From contig OY294050.1 in assembly GCA_958510825.1 (NCBI GenBank), positions 42,545,249 to 42,609,248 of the forward strand: a DNA stretch of 64,000 nt. The letters are read 5' to 3'. The translations under genes and the position numbers were made by a program. Positions within the stretch are counted from its first letter, which is position 1. Each line of letters opens with the position of its first letter. Below, piece after piece: positions 23,696 through 35,890 of the stretch. Below the pieces are notes generated by a model that saw only the letters and a program-made list of their open reading frames with translations, made no database searches and was not told where the DNA came from. Source of the stretch: Brachypterus glaber (lineage: Eukaryota > Arthropoda > Insecta > Coleoptera > Kateretidae).

Positions 23696-23816
23696 ATTAG
23701 ATAGCTTTCTTTTTAATTAGTACTGAAGATGGATATTTTTTGACATTTTTTTCATATTTCCCATAGAGTTTTTAATATAGCCTCAAATTTCTGTACGCGA
23801 GTTCTGGAACAGGCTG
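23696..23816. repeat. Family-D right-end fragment
   Basis: Matches about 14045-14165, ending GTTCTGGAACAGGCTG and then TA. No left partner is adjacent. The following 23817-24261 holds nothing recognised. Confidence 0.65.
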
Positions 23817-24411
23817 TATATGTTATTCTAATAAACGCAAATATAAAAAGTATAAAATTATTTAAAAGAACAAAGCCATTTGTTCCGCGAACCACTCATT
23901 TAATATTAAGTGGTTAATTGAGTGCATATAGTGCGAAGTAGGGTTATTGGGGACTAGGGATCTTATACATAACTCTACATACCTATGAATACAATACAAT
24001 AAAATCCGTGGATTTTTATAATAACTTTTTTTTAATATTTGCCAAAGTCCAAACCAAAAAGTTATTTACAAAAAACTTCAAAAGTGCACCTTAAAATCAA
24101 GATGGCGGTGCGAACTCACCTTCAATTGCTGGAGACTTTTATCGGGAACGTCTAAACAACATCTATACCAATTTTCAAGACATATATTTTTTTGAGTCAA
24201 AAAGGCTTCATTGCCAGGACTTTAAATGATATGGCAGTGGGGAGCTAAGAGTTTTCTCATTTTAACACTTTAACTGCCATGTATACCTAATTGGGTGGAC
24301 ACTGATCTTTACTATGGCGCCTAACCGAAAATTGGTGTTCTCGCCGTATCTGCCAAGGATATAACTTCACTATTAATAATCGTAAAAATGTTTTACAATT
24401 ATATATTTAAT

Positions 24412-25045
24412 AAACTAAATTAAATTTTTGATATTTACAAATTTAAAAAATCTATATAAAACATTTTACTATTCCTTAAAACGACTTTTGTTTGATTAAC
24501 GCAGTCGTCCCTCCGAAGATGTGGCTCTGAAGAGTGCTAAAAAGCACGAAATCGATCAGTCACTTCGGAGGGACGGCTGCGTTAATCAAACAAAAGTCGT
24601 TTTAAGGAATAGTAAAATGTTTTATATAGATTTTTTAAATTTGTAAATATCAAAAATTTAATTTAGTTTATTAATTCAGATACCACTGTAAAAGGTGCCC
24701 TCCTAGCGTTTAGGATTCAATTGGCGGCAATGTCCACCGTGGCATTGATTAATCTGCCCCCTATCGACAGCGTGCAATAGGTTCTTGAAACCAATAACTG
24801 CTTCCTTTTTTGGACTGTCGATAGGTTTATCCAGTCTCTGCTTTTAGCAGTAGATGTCGCTAGCTGTTTTTGCTTTTCCTTACAACGGTTTTTAAACTCC
24901 ATATAGAGATATATGGAAAGGATTTGATTTTCGTAGTTGTCCCTACTACCGATATGTGGCTCTGAAGAGTGCTAAAAAGCACGAAATCGATCAGTCACTT
25001 CGGAGGGACGACTGCGTTAATCAAACAAAAGTCGTTTTAAGGAAT
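24412..25045. repeat. 105-bp inverted repeat plus a third direct copy
   Basis: 24412-24520 is mirrored almost perfectly by 24568-24672. A third copy of the central unit (GTGGCTCTGAAGAGTGCT onward) occurs at 24955-25045. The unit is not coding in any consistent frame. 24700-24950 between them is unidentified. Confidence 0.75.
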
Positions 25046-25299
25046 TGTAAAATGTTTTATATAAATTATATATTTGTTTCTTGCATAATAGAGAACTACA
25101 TAAAGGTAAAACATCTGTGTACCCAATTGGGTATACATTATTTTATAAATGACAAAATATTTATGGTGTCTACTCATTCGGGTGGACCAAATAAAAAAAT
25201 ACAACACATTTATTTATAAGAAATCCCCATTGATATCTTCTCCAAAATGCCAAAATCCCAGCAATAGTTGGAAACGATTTCTGTTCATATATTATGGTT

Positions 25300-26176
25300 A
25301 TGGTTATTCGGGTGGAGGGTAGCTATCTACACGCACTTAGGCCACTTAGCTGGTCCCATTGTACTACCTCCCTTTGGTCGCAGCAATTTAGCCTCTCAGC
25401 CATCCAATTCTTTGAATATATCTAAGAAGATGTCTGGGAGTGATGCTGCTTATACCGGCCATGTCGAGCCAGTACTCGTCTAGCATGGACCCTCTTATTA
25501 AGGCTAACGCTGGACAGTGACATAACACATGTTCCATTGTTTCCTCTTCCATGTAGCATCCTCTACAGATGGGGTCGACTGGCTTCCCCATGATGTTAAG
25601 ATGCTTATTTAGTTTGCAGTGACCTGTTACGATGCTTGCAAACTGTCTTAGGTTATCCCTTTTTAGTTGCATACAAAAGCGTGCTGTCTTTTCACACGGA
25701 GTGGGAAGGGCTGCTCTTGCATGTTTACAGTCGTTTCTCGTAATCCAATTACGGGTGTGTTTTATGTGGGTTTCTTGATTAATGAGAGCTGTTTTAAAAG
25801 TGACAGTTACAGGGATTATGGTCTCTGGACCAATAGGTACAGAGCCTGAGCCTGCTCGTGCCAATCTATCAGCTTCTTCATTGCCTACATTTCCATTATG
25901 CCCCTTTACCCATGAGAGTGTAACAGTATTAGAAACTGCCGCTTCCTCCAGGGATTGGTGACATTCCAAAACTAGCTTTGAAGTAATTTTGAAAGACTTG
26001 ATTGCTAGTATGGAAGCTTTGCTATCCGTAAGAATAGTTATTCTTCTATTACTGATTATACTGTTCATATATTTTGAGATATTACTTTTAAAAATAAGTT
26101 CGTCAGACCAATAAATTTCAATATTGGGCAAAACTACTAGACTCATCCACAATTTTATTGCTAAAAAAACTTTCAT
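25300..26176 (-). pseudogene. 5'-truncated LINE: RNase H and C-terminal region
   Basis: The 262-codon frame has an RNase H domain: a central Asp in ILTDSKASILAI, and WVKGHNGNVGNEEADRLAR with the conserved His and Asp. It is followed by a Cys/His knuckle-like segment (CRGCYMEEETMEHVLCHC) typical of LINE C-termini. No reverse transcriptase or endonuclease part is present. The first RNase H acidic residue is not obvious, so the domain may itself be incomplete. A short 3' region ends in ATAACC repeats near 25300. RNase H-bearing LINEs belong to the I/R1/LOA-like groups; the clade is not resolved. It sits inside the piggyBac transposase gene. Confidence 0.8.
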
Positions 26177-26816
26177 TTCGTTTCTGTCCAGAGTTTAAAT
26201 CTACTGCTTCTTCTAACTCTATTGTTTAATAAGTATTTGCTTGCATTTCTATTCATCTCTCGCACCATCATATCGACCACATCGTCAGAAATAAAAATAT
26301 TAAAACAATTAATTGGTGTTATTTGATCTGGACCCAAATTAATGAATATATTTTCTTGATCGGTAAATGGAAAATTACGTTGCTTATACAACAATATATG
26401 CTTATGTATGTGACATTTTCCCAGACACATAAATCTTCCTCTTTCTCTTTTTTCTTGCCTTTCGCTTTTTGTTTCTTCCTATCGCTTATACCATTTTCTT
26501 CCTCTATTGTTTCGTTCTCATTTTTACCATCGCTTAATTCATTCTTATCTTCATCAGAATCATTTGCTTCAATCTCATCTTCATCGGAATCATTTGAGAA
26601 ATCACTAATCTCATTATAATCCGAGTTATCAGATTCTTCAGACTCAGAAATCTCAAATTCACTTCCTGAGTCTTGAAATGGCTCATCCTCACTTAGTCCT
26701 TCAAAATTTTCCCAATAATCTTCAAGCTCTGTATCATTTAAATATCTTCCTCCACATTCAGATGTAAAAAAAGTTCACTTTCGTTTTTTACTTTCACTTC
26801 CTTGTTCGTCACTCAT
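26177..26816 (-). pseudogene. piggyBac-like transposase, N-terminal fragment with breaks
   Basis: From an ATG at 26816 the translation gives a very acidic N-terminus (runs of Asp/Glu/Ser such as SDNSDYNEISDF), typical of piggyBac transposases. After a stop near the start and at least one frameshift it enters the transposase core opening, INCFNIFISDDVVDMMVRE. The frame is cut at 26176 by a LINE. A further conserved piece (NRFQLLLGFWHF) lies beyond it near 25283-25250. The catalytic Asp region is missing. It would have mobilised the element between TTAA sites. Confidence 0.78.
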
Positions 26817-27341
26817 TGTAAACCACCTTTTAGGAATTCATAAAATAATAATAAAAAGATTAAAAAACCCTATTTTTATCACTGTCCATCCAAATGGATG
26901 GACAGTTTTTTGCTTGCAAATACCTATAATGAAGCTAGCTCATATGCATTTTAATTACAAGTAAAACTCTGTAAGTGGTATTTTTACAAATTTTAAAGCT
27001 TTCTTTTTTCGATCGTATATTATACTTTTTCTTTTAGTCAACAGATGTCAATTTAAACTCATTAAAAAAATAACCTTCTGTCCACCCAATTGGGTGGACA
27101 ATTGCAAGAATTTGAGTTCCTGTGTCTACCCAATAGGGTATACGGATGCTGAATTTGAGTTCTTGAAAAAATAGCTTGGCAGTTAAAGTGTTAAATTAGA
27201 CGATTTTACATACGTAATAGCTATTTTCCTAACTAGTGCGGAAAGAGGCACATTTCCTCACTCGATTGCATAGAAATTATTTGATTTAAATCTGAAAAAA
27301 AATATTTATATAGGGCGAATCAGAAATCCAATTCAAAAATA

Positions 27342-28224
27342 CAGGGTGTTCCAGAACGCGCGTAGAAAAATTTTAGGTGTGATTATACATACAAAAATAT
27401 GAAAAAAAGTTCCTAGAAAGGTTGGTCCGAAAACGAGCCCTAAGTGAGCTACGGCCCTAAGAGTGTCCTGCCTTAGCATTGATAAAGGCTATCATTTTAT
27501 GTAATTTTTATTTTATAATTTTAACCAGGGACATGCAAAATGGGGGGAGGCTATGTCACTTTTTTGCCCCAAACTTTTTTATATGTATTTTTTTTGACAT
27601 TTTTTCAATAAAATATAATTCTTTAGTTAAAAATACATAAAAAGGTCCTCCTAGTGTAACACCATAAAACCAACCGTTTTTAAGAAAATTGCAGTTAAGG
27701 ATATTTAAAGAGATTTTTTCAGGTTCTGAGCATCAAAAATAGGAACTAAAAATTGCACCAATAAAAATTTTAATATTTCAGGGCGATTCAACATTAAAAA
27801 CTATAAAAGAAGTTTCTATACACCTAGGTTCGAAATTCGGTTTTAAGAGTACTACCTGGTCTTAAAAAGTAACCCTAAGTGGCGTAGTTCCCTTAAAATC
27901 CATTTGTGACCATTTGTGTATAGGAACTTTTTTATAGTTTTTAATGTAGAATCGCTTTGCGTTATTAAAACTTTTATTGGCGCTATTTTTAGTTCTTTTT
28001 TTTAATAATAATAATAATATGTAATAACTTTAATTCGTTAAACAGATCCATTGATATTAACGCGTGTTCTCTAAACTCACTTTTATACACTAACAACCTA
28101 CAATAATAGGTTAAAATTGTGTATTTATGTATCCATATATATTATTTATTTTGTATATTTTTATATATAATTGTATATATGTATTTTTGCCCTAGAATTG
28201 GTGCAAACTGTTGGGCAAATAAAG

Positions 28225-28257
<33 letters not shown>

Positions 28258-29290
28258 TAATGCTCAGAACGTGAAAAAATCTGCAATTTTTCGGAAAACG
28301 GTTAGTTCTACGGTGTTATACTAAGAGTACCTTTTTTATGTATTTTTAACTAAAATAGTATATTCTATAACTAGTATGGAATAGACAATATTCCGCGCGA
28401 GCGGAAAGTTTGTCATACGAGCCGGCAGGCGAGTATGACGGTCCCGCGAGCGCGGAATGACTATTCCATACGTGTTGTAGACTATACTTTTTCTTCGACT
28501 GCATATATGAAACACTGTATGGCTTTAAACTGCGGACAAGATTAAAAACAATGTTTTTTGTGACTCGACATTATAAATGCAACAAAACACATATTTTTAA
28601 ATAAAGTATTTAATGTTATTTAATAATTTTATCAAATCAGTACTTAAAAAAGATTTTTATTTAATTTTAGCACATATTTACAAATTATAATGCAAAAATT
28701 GAAGGTTCTGTCAGATTGTTATGACAGATATCAGGTTTAAATATTTAACAATAGATGCAGCAGTTTTAATTTTTTTAACTAAATTAATAAAAAACTGCTC
28801 AAATATTAAGAAAAACTAGTAAACTTTATGTAATTTTAACTCAAAACTTTAAATTGCATTAAATTATTCAATATTTCATGGTAAAATATATATAATTTTG
28901 CTACAGTTTTCTTTACTTTTATAAACAAGAGATGGCACTACATGTTTTCATTCTAACACTTGATACGGAATGTTCATACCGTATCTAGAGCTAGAATGGA
29001 TTCATTCTGTGTTTGAAAAGTGTGTGTATTTGCTTACATTCTAAAGCAGTCGTAGAAAAAATCATATTCTATTGAGAAAATGTCAAAAAAAAAAACAGAT
29101 AAAAAAGTTTGGGACAAAAAAGTGACATAAACTACATTTAATGGCAATTAAAACAATTTTATTTCTTTCTAAAATCGGTTTAGTAGTTCGGAAGATATTG
29201 GACCAGAAAAAAAAATCATTACATTTATTCTTTAAAAATTCTCATACATGGAAGTATATTAAATATAATAAATATACATATTTTCAATAA
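27342..29290. mobile_element. Family D copy f, interrupted by family K
   Basis: Starts CAGGGTGTTCCAGAACGCG after TA at 27340-27341. Its two arms are joined across a family-K copy inserted at about 28357-29066. The right terminus has been lost near 29290. An (ATT)n run is at 28228-28257. Confidence 0.65.
28357..29066. mobile_element. Family K body, second copy
   Basis: Homologous to 7803-9225 minus the 733-bp family-D insertion, so it provides the empty site for that element. It retains the 98-nt hairpin at 28374-28471. The outer TIRs of the copy at 7768 are absent. Confidence 0.75.
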
Positions 29291-29314
29291 TATTGATCAT
29301 GTAAGGTGCGAATT

Positions 29315-29456
29315 AAGGCTTATCCAGAAGCTTGCATAAAAACATAAGAATGCGATGCCGTGATTGGCTTACAAGATACATGGCGGCACATCAAGCCAAT
29401 CACGGCATTGCATTCTTATGTACTATGTTGTTATGCAAGCCTGTGGATATGCCCTT
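29315..29456. mobile_element. Short foldback MITE (142 bp)
   Basis: AAGGCTTATCC...CTTGCATAA is mirrored by TTATGCAAGCC...GGATATGCCCTT, and the inner arms (ATAAGAATGCGATGCCGTGA and complement) also pair. Almost the whole element can form one hairpin. Confidence 0.75.
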
Positions 29457-29493
29457 ACGTAACATACCTACGCTGCCCTGCTAAGACAAGTTG

Positions 29494-30543
29494 CCCAGGT
29501 AGCAAAATAACATGACTTCACGTGAAATCCACGTTAATATGTGACATGCGATGTTAAGATTGTAGTCTCATTTAACAAGAATGTAGCATGGTGGGGATGT
29601 CCTAAGTCCGACCCTAATAACATCACACAATGACATCCAGAAAATAACGTGTTTGTCACATCATAAATCCACATTCCTGTTAATGGGAGATTTAGCTCAG
29701 CGGTCAATGGCATCGATATAGCCTGACACTGATCTAATGATCGTGAGTTCAAACCTCACTGGCGCCGATTGCCTTTTTCAGTTAATTAATAATTGAAATT
29801 TGGCGAAGGCGTACTCCCTAGATATATTGGTTCGAAAGTCAATTAAAGCCGGTGGTTCCCTCTACTACTAGCCCACACAAGTCCTGGACTTAGGGGATGC
29901 TTAATTAAGTAGAATAGTACGAGGTTAAAAACAAACATAAACATAAACATGTTATATCTAATATCTTATGAATGCCGTTACTGGTACTTTAATATTTAAA
30001 TAATATCCTAGGATATTAGCTTTTTCTAAATAAAACCATTAAAAACGCCATAACCCTATAAAAAAAATCGGATTTAAAATCAAACAGTAATTGAAACAAT
30101 CACAGATTGAAACAGATAGATTCTAAATACGAAATTGCAGATTAAGCGAAGAATATATTCCTTTAATCCGTGTCCGTGGTCTTGAGAAGCCCGGCAGAGC
30201 CCCCTATCCATTGGAAATCGTATAATGTGTATACAATTTCCTTATAATAATTAACTCTATCAACATCATCTTATATCGATTTTTTTGCTTCGAACGTCGG
30301 TGAGAAGCAAAATAACATGACATTCACGTGAAAGCCACGTTAATATGTGACATGCGATATATTCACAGCGTTGCTAAATATTTGTTATTAAATAACATGG
30401 TTTTCACGTCACACGTGTTACGTTGCAAATGTGATGTTAAATACATGTTATTTTTCAATATTATGTGATGTTATGATTTAGTTTAAAAATACACCCAAAA
30501 GTGATGTTAATTTCTTGTAATATAACATCCCTTGCTACCTGGG
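29494..30543. mobile_element. Iterated-motif TIR element, family A copy 2, carrying a SINE
   Basis: Same 10-bp TIR as copy 1 (CCCAGGTAGC/GCTACCTGGG) with TG outside both ends. It is highly similar to 6031-6809 along its length, except for a 267-bp SINE inserted at 29683. Confidence 0.85.
29683..29949 (+). mobile_element. tRNA-derived SINE, second family
   Basis: A box TAGCTCAGCGG and B box GAGTTCAAACC (29745-29755) head a tRNA-like 5' part. The body ends in a tail of ATAAAC units. Copy 1 of the surrounding TIR element lacks it and reads CATTCCTGTTATATC, so the insertion duplicated TGTTA (29678-29682 and 29950-29954), a short duplication for a SINE. A 5'-truncated copy of the same family is at 50516-50717. 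Confidence 0.88.
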
Positions 30544-32214
30544 TGTCCTATCTGCAAATTAGATGTTTTGAGATATGGCCAGTTTTACTGTTTTCGATGG
30601 CACTTTTTAAAAACATGTTTAAATAAATATGGCGTTGAGGTCTGCTTTATTTTAAATCAAAAATGAAAAAAATATTAGTTTTTTGTCAGAAAATTAAGTT
30701 CTCATACTAAATGCATTTGTCCTATATGAGAAAGTTAGGACAAAATGATCTAAAAAGTCTAATCAAATTACTAAGATCTGTAAAGTTAGACCTAGTCCTG
30801 ACTTTTTCGTCTAGTAAACACTAGTTAGGACAATTTTATTTAGAAAACATTGAAAATTTTTCACATAGGACAAATATCTTATTTTTGAGTGTTACGCCCA
30901 TGTTAATGGTATAGGAAAATAGAGTTACAGGGAGGTGATCAAAATTTGCGTTACGTAATACTTGAACGTTCCTTATAGTGTATAATATACACTGTATACA
31001 GGGTGATCAGTAACTGCCATGCCAAAATTTAAGAAATGATTCTGCATCCAAAAATATAAAAAAAAATCTTATAAACGTTGGTCCGCAAAATGAGCCCTAA
31101 GAGAGCTACGTCCCTTTAAAATTTTAATAAAAATAAGATTTTTAATAACTCTGGTACTCTTTAAGCTAGAGAGACGAGCTTTTGCATGTATACTAGTATT
31201 AATAAGGGCAATAAGTTTATGTTAATTTATTTTTTTGAATTTATCCATAGGCGTCCCTAGACGTAAAAATGTATTAGACTTAACACATTTCTGCCCCAAA
31301 CTTGTTTATTTGTAGTTTTTTTGGATTTTTTGTAAAAGATATGGATTCCTTGAGTAAAAGTGATGTTAATTTCTTGTAATATAACATCCCTTGCTACCTG
31401 GGTGTCCTATCTGCAAATTAGATGTTTTGAGATATGGCCAGTTTTACTGTTTTCGATGGCACTTTTTAAAAACATGTTTAAATAAATATGGCGTTGAGGT
31501 CTGCTTTATTTTAAATCAAAAATGAAAAAAATATTAGTTTTTTGTCAGAAAATTAAGTTCTCATACTAAATGCATTTGTCCTATATGAGAAAGTTAGGAC
31601 AAAATGATCTAAAAAGTCTAATCAAATTACTAAGATCTGTAAAGTTAGACCTAGTCCTGACTTTTTCGTCTAGTAAACACTAGTTAGGACAATTTTATTT
31701 AGAAAACATTGAAAATTTTTCACATAGGACAAATATCTTATTTTTGAGTGTTACGCCCATGTTAATGGTATAGGAAAATAGAGTTACAGGGAGGTGATCA
31801 AAATTTGCGTTACGTAATACTTGAACGTTCCTTATAGTGTATAATATACACTGTATACAGGGTGATCAGTAACTGCCATGCCAAAATTTAAGAAATGATT
31901 CTGCATCCAAAAATATAAAAAAAAATCTTATAAACGTTGGTCCGCAAAATGAGCCCTAAGAGAGCTACGTCCCTTTAAAATTTTAATAAAAATAAGATTT
32001 TTAATAACTCTGGTACTCTTTAAGCTAGAGAGACGAGCTTTTGCATGTATACTAGTATTAATAAGGGCAATAAGTTTATGTTAATTTATTTTTTTGAATT
32101 TATCCATAGGCGTCCCTAGACGTAAAAATGTATTAGACTTAACACATTTCTGCCCCAAACTTGTTTATTTGTAGTTTTTTTGGATTTTTTGTAAAAGATA
32201 TGGATTCCTTGAGT
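30497..32214. repeat. 859-bp tandem duplication, apparently exact
   Basis: 30497-31355 and 31356-32214 look identical by eye. The unit contains the right tip of the family-A element, a segment with repeated TAGGACAA, a TTACGTAACGC-type end and the left half of a family-D element. The junction has a four-base AAAA overlap between the two breakpoints. Confidence 0.88.
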
Positions 32215-32582
32215 AAAAATACAAAAAACATGTCATATAGTGTAACACTGTAGAAGCAACCGTTATAAAAAAGACGCAATTAAGAGAAAGTAACATTTGT
32301 GCCAACAAAAACGTCACTTTTTAAAAGGCTATTACTCCTTTAATATTAAATTTAAGTGTTTTGGTGAAGAATACTTTTTTGCTGTGTTTTAATTAAAGAA
32401 TCACCGTACAGTATTAAAATTTTATTGATGCTTTTTTTGTTCCCCATTCAATATGTCATCTTCGAAGGGCCGTAGCTCCCTTAAGGCTCATTTCCGGACC
32501 AACCTTTATAAAAACTTTTTTTCATATTTTTGAATGTAGAATCACCTCTTAAATTTTGGCATGACAGTTACTGATCACCCTG
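31858..32582. mobile_element. TA-flanked TIR element, family D copy c (725 bp)
   Basis: CAGGGTGATCAGTAACTGCC to a right end TTACTGATCACCCTG, with TA on both outer sides. The first 357 bp occur a second time at 30999-31355 because of the tandem duplication. No ORF. Confidence 0.82.
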
Positions 32583-32690
32583 TATATTAATATCTACTTT
32601 TTGGCGCTTGCAGGAAAATAATGGTACGTCAAAACTAAAATAGTTTTCTTAATTTTATTTGAGGTAACTAATAGTATATTAAAGTACTGT

Positions 32691-32692
32691 TT

Positions 32693-32747
<55 letters not shown>

Positions 32748-32749
32748 TT
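32691..32749. repeat. (TTTA)n tail of a LINE
   Basis: About 14 perfect ATTT units. It lies at the 3' end of the minus-strand LINE next to it, so it is probably that element's (AAAT)n tail. Confidence 0.85.
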
Positions 32750-32840
32750 CATTACATATCCAAACAAATCCCTAAGAATTCTATAATAGGATAAGTCATA
32801 TTAAAATTATTTATAAATACATAATATTAAAAAAAAAAAA

Positions 32841-35440
32841 TTAAACTATGTTCCTGCGGGAGAGATTTAAATCTATTATACAATTTTTAAATTTAGATAT
32901 CTTGATATTAAAAAAGTCAATTTTTTTATTTACTACATTCCCAAAATAACACATTTGAAAAAGTGGTGACATTAAAAACTGATTGGTACGTGTTCTAGGT
33001 AAATAAAAAAGATCCCCATTTCTTGTGAAAGTCATGGGTATTCTAAATGGCAACCTCTCCAAAAACTTAGGATTGTCCTGCTGACCATTCAGTAGTTTGT
33101 ATAAAAAAGGTTGCATCGACGTTGCTCCAGAGTAATAAAATTGTACTTTTCCAGTAGGTTAGAGTAGCTAGATCGATGATTGTAAATACCAGTAACTTTG
33201 TAATCAAGGTATCTCAAAAACTTTTTTTGGACTTTTTCAAGAAGTTCGTTGTTGTTGTTGTTGTAAAATGGTGACCACACTACCGAACAATATTCCAATT
33301 TACTTTTTACTAACGTATTGTAAAGGTTTACGATACAAGTAAGATTTTCAAAGTCTTTGGTATTTCGCACTATAAAACGTAAATTTTTAAGCACGAACTG
33401 ACGGTGTTACTAATATGTTTTTTAAATGTAAGTTCGTTGTCAAATGTTACACCCAAGTCCTTTACTTCCACTACGCGGTTAAGGGTTTCACCTTCCATTT
33501 TATAGTCAAATAATATGGGTTTTTTCTTTTTGTGTATTGACATAACAGAGCACTTAGATACATTAAGGTTGAGTTTGTTTTCCGCGCACCATCTAATTAC
33601 TGCATTCAAGTCATTTTGTAGTTGTGTACAGTCGTTAACACATGATATTATTTTGTATATTTTTAAGTCGTCGGCAAAGAGCAAATATAAGACATAACGT
33701 AGAACATCTGGTAGACTATTGATAAAAATGATAAACAAAAGTGGCCCGAGGTTTGAACCTTGTGGGACGCCAGACGTTTGCAAAAATATTTTTGATATAA
33801 AATTTTTTAATACAACATAACATTCCCTGTCAGATAAGTATGATGCTAGTAATGCAACTAAAGCTGGATGTAAAAGTGATGTAAGATAGTTTATCAGTAA
33901 TTTGTGGTCCAATTTGTCAAAAGCTTTTGTCATATCCATGTAGATAATATCCAGTTGCAAATTATTCAAAATTACTTCATTACCGTCCTGAACCATGTTA
34001 ACTAAATTTGTGGCAGTAGATCTATTCGGCATAAAACCGTGCTGGTTCACATTAATGTATGGTTTAACTTTACAAAAAATCAATTCATATAAAATTATTT
34101 CAAAAATTTTGGATACTGAATTTAGTATAGCGACAGGACGATAATTCTCTATTTTGTTTTTTGCTCCTTTTTTAAAGATTGGTGATATTTTGGAAATTTT
34201 CCACTTTTTTGGATAAATTCCAGATCCTGCAGATAAATTAAAAATATAATAAAGCGGTGTAATGATTTGATCAGTACATTTTTTATATAAAGTGGCTGGT
34301 ATGCTGTCAGGACCTGGAGCTTTATTTGGTTTTAACTTACTAACAGCTCTTCTTATATCACCTTTACTAATATGCAATATAGTATTATATCTGCTAGGTG
34401 AGTTATTATAAAGTACGGGGTCTATCCTGGGCAAGAAAACTGATCCGAAATAATCCGCAAATGCGTCGCAAATATTTTGTCCGCCCGTGTACTTAGTATT
34501 ATTGAAAAACATATCTTGCGGGATTTGTGTGCTACCTTTTTTGCTCTTTATAAAAGACCAAAAAATTGATGAGTCCGTTTTTATTGATTCTTGCAAAGAA
34601 ATTAAATAATTTTTATAGGCGTTTTTAATCAAGGTTTCTATGTCTTTGCCCAAGTCAACACGCCTCCGTTTGTAAAATAGATTCCCGGTTTTTTTAAACA
34701 GCTGGTTATATTTACATTTTTCTTTTAGTTTTTTTATAATTTCACGGGAAAACCAACAAGGATATTTATTTGACCTGGTAAATTTTTTTGGCACACATTC
34801 ATCAAGGACCTTGTAGAGTACGATATAAAAATTTTCTGTAGCAGTATTGACGTCGTTACTGTTTAAGATACTTTCCCAGTTAGTATTTTCCAAGATATCT
34901 AGCATTTTGATAAAATTAGCCCTTTTAAAATCATAAATTATTTTTTTATTTGTATTACATTCTTTAATTTTTTCAAATGTTAGGGAAAAATAAGTGGTGG
35001 GTGCTGTACATCGATTTTAGCTAAAGCCAAACTCCTATTGCACTCTTTTACTTCAATAGATTCATTACTAATAATAAGATCAAGAATCCTATAATTACTA
35101 TTTACAACTTCATTCAATTGAAACATATTACTGTAACTCAAAAAATCGACTAATGCAGTTTTTTTGCAGCATTCAATATTATTATTGAGTCTAGGTATAT
35201 TAAAATCACCGAGTATCATTATTTTGCAATTATTTATTATCAGCGATTCAATTGACTCAAAAAATTGGTTATATAATTCTATTTTACTTTTGGGCGGAAA
35301 GTACACACAACAGATGTATACAGTATTATTGTTGTATGATACTTTCACACACAAAGCTTCTAGAGTAGTACTAAATAGTTCAACTTTTTCGGACTTTAGT
35401 GTTTGTCTTATAGCTAAAAGTACGCCACCCCCTTTTTTCT
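32841..35440 (-). pseudogene. APE-type LINE, 5'-truncated, with frameshifts: endonuclease and reverse transcriptase
   Basis: Reading from 35440 down, the sequence enters within the AP-endonuclease domain (GGGVLLAI, then VYFPPKS and GDFNIP). The frame shifts near 34985. It then continues as a 511-codon reverse-transcriptase frame (34905-33370) with KAPGPDSIP, NYRPVAILN, MDMTKAFDKLDH, GVPQGSNLGP and the active-site FADD. Two more frame changes (about 33390 and 33110) split the C-terminal region. The tail is (AAAT)n. It copies RNA into DNA at nicked targets when intact; here it is dead. The motifs fit the Jockey/CR1-like LINE assemblage; the clade is not resolved. Confidence 0.88.
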
Positions 35441-35890
35441 TACGTTTGTTTTTTTTGTTTTTTTTTAATTTTTATACTTGTATTAAGTCGGGTTGGGGCG
35501 GTTACGCTTTCAGATTCGTCCTAAAAACAATGTTTTTTTACTACTAGCTTTAGAACATACCATTCTTTATCATGTTTTCAGAGTGTGATATCAATTTTCT
35601 TCACCTATAGCAATAATAATGTTTTTCTTTAAGCGTACTAATATGTTCATATTTTATTACTGAACACACTAGTTAGAAGTGATCTATTTTTTTACAGTAA
35701 AAAAATAAGTTCATTGTTGTACGCCGTAAAAAAAAGTTAGTTAGCAAAACCACCACTGGCGGCAGCACTCTTTGACTTTGATGACAGCCATATTTCAAAC
35801 TTGTTTGTTTATTATGTAAACAGGTTGACTTGAGATTCTGTGCAAAAACCTTGTGTAAATTGTTTCAAAATGATTGAAGAAGAATATATG
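35441..35890. other. No gene or element identified
   Basis: AT-rich intron DNA of the host gene; no repeats or coding signs recognised. Confidence 0.5.

Larger units (their letters stand above)
24281..27142. repeat. Dispersed palindromic motif of the piggyBac-like element
   Basis: Palindromes related to GTCCACCCAATTGGGTGGAC lie at 24281-24300, 25119-25134, 25167-25187, 26882-26905, 27079-27100 and 27121-27142. The one at 27079-27100 is a perfect 22-bp palindrome. Position near both ends suggests transposase-binding or regulatory sites; that role is inferred. Confidence 0.7.
24266..27188. mobile_element. piggyBac-like element with TTAA target duplication (2.9 kb)
   Basis: CACTTTAACTGCCA at the left and TGGCAGTTAAAGTG at the right are a perfect 14-bp TIR, and TTAA flanks both (24262-24265 and 27189-27192), the hallmark of piggyBac transposition. 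It contains minus-strand transposase fragments (26816-26177 and about 25283-25195), interrupted by a LINE. It also has several copies of a palindromic motif built on GTCCACCCAATTGGGTGGAC. Most of the catalytic domain is gone, so it is not autonomous. Confidence 0.85.

Noticed and set aside
24956..25219. 87-codon plus-strand ORF
   Set aside because: It reads through a repeat unit present three times, once inverted, and into the palindromic motif; no protein features.
28228..28257. CRISPR-like or satellite array
   Set aside because: Simple (ATT)n run; no spacers.
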